Positions 6,598 through 9,839 of a stretch of DNA of 9,839 nucleotides are shown here, piece by piece. The notes beneath the pieces were generated by a model. It worked only from the letters and a program-made list of their open reading frames with translations. It was not told where the DNA came from and made no database searches. Made by a program: the position numbers and the translations under genes. The stretch covers positions 1-9,839 of the forward strand of contig JAUWYM010000013.1 in the NCBI GenBank assembly GCA_030615845.1, given 5' to 3'. Numbering within the stretch: position 1 is the stretch's first letter; the number at the start of each line of letters is the position of its first letter. This DNA comes from Thermoplasmatota archaeon. Lineage in GTDB: Archaea; Thermoplasmatota; E2; DHVEG-1.

Positions 6598-6600
6598 TAG
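5773..6600 (+). CDS. Archaeal signal peptidase I (S26), second copy
   Basis: A 275-residue paralogue of the peptidase at 4739, with the same topology: N-terminal membrane helix (about 20-40), outer catalytic domain and C-terminal membrane helix (about 244-263). The active-site set is complete: Ser57 in ESGSMEH, His131 in IIHR, Asp187 in MGDNNN and Asp193. The stretches around the membrane helix and Ser57 are almost identical to copy one, while residues 118-205 differ strongly in sequence and length, so substrate choice may differ. Codons in the later half use more C and G at third positions than copy one. I chose ATG 5773 because it matches the start and GTGA spacing of the first copy; the in-frame upstream ATG at 5722 would add 17 residues read from the nob1 remnant in the wrong frame. 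It closes the operon; convergent queC ends 25 bases beyond. Confidence 0.9.
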   Translation: MKTKKMFLQFWKSDNTKIAFIRDIIVALLAVLIVLLLLWTYTGQWFDAPMVAIESGSMEHPNSPFGRLGTIDAGDMVLVQKVYTVDDIVTHGGNLGGAQARGEGGWQTYGDYGDVLIYKPLGQEDTPQIIHRVMCWVDVTKEGDTTTYTIAEYGIFDEETLNIPELGLHDKKPKPTWTHSGFLTMGDNNNVIDQVSSICPQPLKLEWISGKARLEIPWLGTINLFFDDVLYGKNTVSNVHEDSLICLGILIAILISIPILLDIKDYFVEKKNQQL

Positions 6601-6617
6601 TCGTTTTACCGTATCTT

Positions 6618-6625
6618 AAAAAAAA
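6618..6625 (-). terminator. Oligo-T terminator of the nadA-nifS-queD-queC operon
   Basis: Eight T residues on the minus strand follow directly after the queC stop codon. Oligo-T tracts are the usual intrinsic termination signal in archaea. No hairpin is needed or evident. Confidence 0.5.
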
Positions 6626-7330
6626 TCAGGTTTTATACCAAGCTGGATAAAAGTCATAATGGACGGGATCTTCTACTCCTGCATCTTTAAATCCTTTCAA
6701 CCGTAATACACATGAATCGCAGCGACCGCAGGCCTTTTCTTTCCCTCTATAACATGACCATGTATTTTCAAATGGTATCTTAAGTTTCAAACCTGTTTTG
6801 ATAATCTCAGATTTTGTAAAATGTAAAAGAGGCGTCATAATAATTATTGGTCTTCCTTCAACTCCACGTTTTGTGGCAAGATTCGCCATTTTTTGATATG
6901 CTTGTATATATTCAGGTCTGCAATCTGGATATCCTGAGAAATCAACTGCATTCACCCCGAGAAATATTGCATCTGCATCAATTGTCTCGGCATACGCTAG
7001 TGCCAGTGAAAGAAAAACAGTGTTTCGTGCAGGAACATAGGTTGATGGAATGTCTCCACCGATATTCTCCAGATCATGATCTCTGATTCCACCTTGCGAT
7101 GCAGTAAGAAGAGAGGAACCAGCAATTGTATTAAAATCAATATCTAACGTTATATGGTTTTTTGCTCCGACAGCTTTTGCAATGCGTTTTGCGCACAAAA
7201 GCTCTTTTTTATGGCGTTGTTCGTAATGAAAAGAAAGAGCATATATTTCATATCCATTCTCTTTTGCAATAAAAGAGGCAACGCAGGAATCAAGTCCACC
7301 AGAAATAAGACAGACTGCTTTTTTAACCAT
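6626..7330 (-). CDS. queC: 7-cyano-7-deazaguanine (preQ0) synthase QueC
   Basis: QueC converts 7-carboxy-7-deazaguanine to preQ0 with ATP and ammonia in the cytoplasm. In archaea preQ0 is inserted at position 15 of tRNAs by the archaeal transglycosylase and becomes archaeosine. The 234 residues show the PP-loop ATP motif SGGLDS (10-15), the STYVPARN segment (96-103), GVNAVDFSGYPDCRPE (125-140), and the C-terminal zinc site Cys193, Cys201, Cys204 and Cys207 in the family spacing. Length is normal. The ATG at 7330 lies four bases after the queD stop, so translation is probably coupled. It is the last gene of the minus-strand operon and abuts an oligo-T run. Assignment is very secure. Confidence 0.96.
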   Translation of the reverse strand: MVKKAVCLISGGLDSCVASFIAKENGYEIYALSFHYEQRHKKELLCAKRIAKAVGAKNHITLDIDFNTIAGSSLLTASQGGIRDHDLENIGGDIPSTYVPARNTVFLSLALAYAETIDADAIFLGVNAVDFSGYPDCRPEYIQAYQKMANLATKRGVEGRPIIIMTPLLHFTKSEIIKTGLKLKIPFENTWSCYRGKEKACGRCDSCVLRLKGFKDAGVEDPVHYDFYPAWYKT

Positions 7331-7334
7331 ACCT

Positions 7335-7811
7335 TTACCCTACAACCTTTTCTGCCCAGGCTCCCTGGCCAAATCCCTCATCAACACCGATCTCCAATTT
7401 CTTTACATTTTTAGGAAAATCGATTTCCTTTAACAATTCCTCCAGGACGAACTCAGCAAGATTTTCAGCAGTAACACTTTTCATTGGGAGAAGAATGCAA
7501 TCCTCTCGTGGAAAAACATATTTTTTACCATAAAATGCGATCCGTATTTCTTTCTCATCTCTCACTACATACTTGTTTTTCTCAGGAATTAAAATCGTAT
7601 GATCTAACTGATCCGCTATTTTTCTAAGTGAAGATTTTACTATTGCAAAATCTATAACAAAATCTTGCTGGTCTTTTTCACCACATATTTTCGCATGGAT
7701 TGCATAGGTATGTCCATGCAAAGCACCGCATTTTTTATGACCGGGTAAAATATGAGCTGATGAAAATCGAATACCTGATTTCCAACCATCAATCTCCAAT
7801 CTAAATGTCAT
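7335..7811 (-). CDS. queD: 6-carboxy-tetrahydropterin synthase QueD (PTPS family)
   Basis: QueD acts one step after GTP cyclohydrolase, turning 7,8-dihydroneopterin triphosphate into 6-carboxytetrahydropterin, which QueE then converts to the substrate of QueC's precursor step. The 158 residues show the zinc-binding histidines His20 (SSAH), His32 and His34 (LHGH), and Cys28 of the C-x3-HGH motif, which points to QueD and not to archaeal PTPS-III enzymes, where Glu occupies this area. LDH at 69-71 supplies the catalytic histidine, and IGVDEGFG near 141-148 the acidic residue. Residues 77-106 form an insert longer than in compact bacterial QueD proteins. The ATG at 7811 follows the desulfurase stop by 11 bases, and queC starts four bases after its own stop. 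Confidence 0.92.
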   Translation of the reverse strand: MTFRLEIDGWKSGIRFSSAHILPGHKKCGALHGHTYAIHAKICGEKDQQDFVIDFAIVKSSLRKIADQLDHTILIPEKNKYVVRDEKEIRIAFYGKKYVFPREDCILLPMKSVTAENLAEFVLEELLKEIDFPKNVKKLEIGVDEGFGQGAWAEKVVG

Positions 7812-7822
7812 GATAAAACCTT

Positions 7823-8992
7823 TTATCTATTCCACAACGGAGACATCTGCCTTAGTTTTTCAACAACTTCAGAAAGTGACTCGCAGACATACATAACGTC
7901 TTCTTCAGTTGTTTCTCGTCCAATAGAGAGTCGTATTGAACCATGGGCATACTCAGGATCAAAACCAATTGCTGCAAGTACGTGAGATGCCTGTAGTTTC
8001 TTAGACGAACATGCAGATCCAGTGGACGTTGCTATTCCTTTGGCATCCATTGCCAGCAGCATTGCTTCTCCTTCAACTCCAACAAAACGAAAATGAGCAT
8101 TGTTGACAAGTCTTTTTTCGGGATGGCCATTCAAGTAACTTTCTTCAATCTGTAAAACATTTTTAATAAGTTTATCTCTAAGACTTCTTAAATATTTCAT
8201 ATCTTTCTGCATTCTCTCTTTTGCTAGCTCACAGGCTTTACCGAGACCAATAATCCCTGGCACATTGAGAGTGCTACTTCTCAGTCCTTTTTCATGTCCG
8301 CCACCATGAACAATAGGTTTTAATTGTACACCTTTTCGAACATATAATGCACCAACGCCTTTTGGGCCATACATTTTATGGGAGGAAAGAGCTAAAAGAT
8401 CAATATGTAATTTTTTAACATCAATAGGAGTTTTCCCGATCGCCTGTACCGCATCTGTATGGAAAAGAATGTTGTTTTCTTTTGCAATCTTACCGATCTC
8501 CTCCATCGGTTCAATTGTCCCTATCTCATTGTTGGCAAACATGATAGTTATAAGAAACGTGTTTTCAGAGAGGGCAGTTTCCAACTCATCAAGTTTTACA
8601 ATCCCATATTCATCAACAGGCACATATGTTACCTCAAATCCTTCTTCCTCTAGATGTTTACATGTCTGTAGTACGGCAGGATGTTCAATTTCAGAGGTGA
8701 TGATGTGCGGTCCTTTTGAGCCTCTTTTCTCTTTATGTTTATATGCAACGCCTTTAATTGCAATATTATCTGCCTCAGTTCCCCCTGCAGTAAAAATAAT
8801 CTCATCTTCTTTTGCATTCAGCAGATCTGCAACTTTTCGTCTTGATAAATCAACTGCATCATGTGCTTCTCTTCCAAACAAGTGAATTGAAGAAGGATTT
8901 CCAAAATATTTAGAAAAATATGGCAGCATTGCATCTAGAACCTCATCGTCGACTTTCGTGGTGGATGCATGATCCATAAACACTTTTTTCAT
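7823..8992 (-). CDS. Cysteine desulfurase (IscS/NifS type)
   Basis: A PLP enzyme that takes sulfur from cysteine as a persulfide and passes it to iron-sulfur cluster assembly or thiolation pathways. The 389 residues match the class I desulfurase length. Visible elements are the N-terminal MDHASTTKVD, the GGTEADNIA stretch (70-78), EIEHPAV with His104 stacking on PLP, HTDAVQA with Asp180, the PLP lysine Lys206 in SSHKMYGPKG, RSSTLNVPG (238-246), and the catalytic loop Cys328 in GSACSS. Its ATG directly follows the nadA stop with no gap, and GAGG within the end of nadA serves as ribosome site, so the two are translationally coupled. This context suggests that it builds the cluster of NadA, as NifS-like proteins next to NadA or NadB do elsewhere; general sulfur supply is equally possible. 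No IscU-like scaffold is seen here. Confidence 0.93.
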   Translation of the reverse strand: MKKVFMDHASTTKVDDEVLDAMLPYFSKYFGNPSSIHLFGREAHDAVDLSRRKVADLLNAKEDEIIFTAGGTEADNIAIKGVAYKHKEKRGSKGPHIITSEIEHPAVLQTCKHLEEEGFEVTYVPVDEYGIVKLDELETALSENTFLITIMFANNEIGTIEPMEEIGKIAKENNILFHTDAVQAIGKTPIDVKKLHIDLLALSSHKMYGPKGVGALYVRKGVQLKPIVHGGGHEKGLRSSTLNVPGIIGLGKACELAKERMQKDMKYLRSLRDKLIKNVLQIEESYLNGHPEKRLVNNAHFRFVGVEGEAMLLAMDAKGIATSTGSACSSKKLQASHVLAAIGFDPEYAHGSIRLSIGRETTEEDVMYVCESLSEVVEKLRQMSPLWNR

Positions 8993-9839
8993 TTAATCGC
9001 CTCGCCCAATATCTATCATTCTCTGCAACGGCTTCTTCGCCATTTGTATTATTTCTTCAGATAAAGATATCTTCGGCTCTAAACTTTCCATACTTTTTAA
9101 TACTTTTTGCAAGGTTATCTTTTTCATATTAGGGCAAATTGCAGTTTTTAAAGAATAAAACGTCTTTGTAGGATTCTCCTTTTTTAATCGGTAACAAAGC
9201 TCTCTTTCTGTTCCAATTATGAATTCTTTTGAATCAGCTTTTGGAACATAATTCACCATACCCTGGGTTGAAAATACATGATCTGCAATATCAATAACCT
9301 CAGGTCTGCATTCAGGATGAACCAGTATCTCCGCCTTTGGATGTTTCTCTTTGATTTTGAGAATTTCCTCTTTTTGTATTTTATGATGAGTCGGACAAAT
9401 GCCAGGCCATAAAATGAGGTTTTTATTATGTATGAACCGTTTAACATAAAGACCAAGATTGGTGTCAGGTATAAATATGATATCTTTCTCTTTTACACTT
9501 TTAATTACCTTAACTGCATTGGATGATGTACAACAAATGTCAGTCTGTGCTTTCACATCGGCAGTTGTATTAACATATGCAACAACCACTGCCCGAGGAT
9601 TTTTTTCTTTAACCCAGCCAAGACTTTCAACATCTACCATTGCAGCCATAGGACACTGTGCTTTTTTATCAGGATGAATTACGATCTTTTCTGGATTAAG
9701 AATTTTAGCACTTTCAGCCATAAAATCTACTGCACAAAATACAATTACCTTCGCATTTGTCTCAGTAGCTTTTATAGCGAGACCTAGTGAATCTCCAGCA
9801 AAATCAGCAATATCCTGCACTTCTGGGATTTGATAATTA
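8993..9839 (-). CDS. nadA: Quinolinate synthase NadA, N-terminus beyond the window
   Basis: NadA condenses iminoaspartate with dihydroxyacetone phosphate to quinolinate in de novo NAD synthesis, using a [4Fe-4S] cluster. The 281 visible residues open at the right edge with NYQIPEVQDIADFAGDSL, the standard motif that follows Ala-His near residue 25 in the family, so roughly 20-30 residues are missing and the GTG at 9820 is not the start. The three cluster cysteines are seen at fragment residues 62 (AQCPMAAM), 148 (PGICPTHH) and 235 (TAICPNMK), with spacings of 86 and 87 that match the family. HPECRPEV (174-181) and TQGM also fit the active site. The gene is the first of the visible minus-strand operon, and its stop codon touches the start of the cysteine desulfurase gene. 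Confidence 0.95.
   Translation of the reverse strand, partial: NYQIPEVQDIADFAGDSLGLAIKATETNAKVIVFCAVDFMAESAKILNPEKIVIHPDKKAQCPMAAMVDVESLGWVKEKNPRAVVVAYVNTTADVKAQTDICCTSSNAVKVIKSVKEKDIIFIPDTNLGLYVKRFIHNKNLILWPGICPTHHKIQKEEILKIKEKHPKAEILVHPECRPEVIDIADHVFSTQGMVNYVPKADSKEFIIGTERELCYRLKKENPTKTFYSLKTAICPNMKKITLQKVLKSMESLEPKISLSEEIIQMAKKPLQRMIDIGRGD

Noticed and set aside
8459..8885. Plus-strand frames opposite the cysteine desulfurase gene
   Set aside because: They are antisense shadows of a strongly conserved gene and show no domain pattern.
9818..9820. GTG as the start of NadA
   Set aside because: The preceding codons in frame read NYQIPE, part of the conserved NadA motif, so the gene continues past the right edge.
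1..9839. tRNA genes, rRNA, CRISPR arrays or complete insertion sequences
   Set aside because: I saw no cloverleaf with a GGTTCRA arm, no evenly spaced direct repeats and no complete transposase; short or unusual RNAs could still have been missed by eye.

Overview
The window looks archaeal and probably belongs to a euryarchaeal or Thermoplasmatota-like lineage; the exact group is inferred. It is AT-rich. Supporting signs are a Nob1 rRNA endonuclease, archaeal-type signal peptidases with a Ser/His/Asp arrangement, a NikR regulator, TATA-box promoters placed about 25 bases before start codons (leaderless transcripts), and QueC/QueD, which in archaea serve archaeosine synthesis.

Left part (1-1313, minus strand): an incomplete lipoprotein gene runs off the left edge. 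Next comes the 3' half of a ribulose-phosphate 3-epimerase gene joined out of frame to the 5' half of a PD-(D/E)XK-like nuclease gene across an 18-base stretch that both genes can read. This is either a recombination scar or an assembly chimera. The following 344 bases hold no clear gene, only a GC-richer island bracketed by a 10-base inverted repeat.

Middle left (1314-2944): a NikR-type nickel-sensing repressor with all four metal ligands is divergent from a six-helix membrane protein rich in His, Asp, Glu and Cys, across a short shared promoter region. This could be a nickel-controlled transport or metal-handling pair. A possible 42-residue zinc-binding mini-protein follows on the minus strand.

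Centre (2945-6600, plus strand): hisS, nob1 and two tandem signal peptidase genes form a likely operon. The second peptidase arose by tandem duplication of a unit of about 1 kb. The unit carried the tail of nob1 with it, and that tail survives between the two peptidases as a decayed remnant.

Right part (6601-9839, minus strand): nadA (cut by the right edge), a class V aminotransferase-fold cysteine desulfurase, queD and queC are packed tightly in that transcription order and end at an oligo-T run. The desulfurase probably supplies sulfur for iron-sulfur clusters such as that of NadA. QueD and QueC are two steps of the route from GTP to preQ0; GTP cyclohydrolase and QueE are not in the window.

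The most interesting points are the duplicated peptidase with its nob1 scar, the nuclease/epimerase junction, and the NikR-linked membrane protein.
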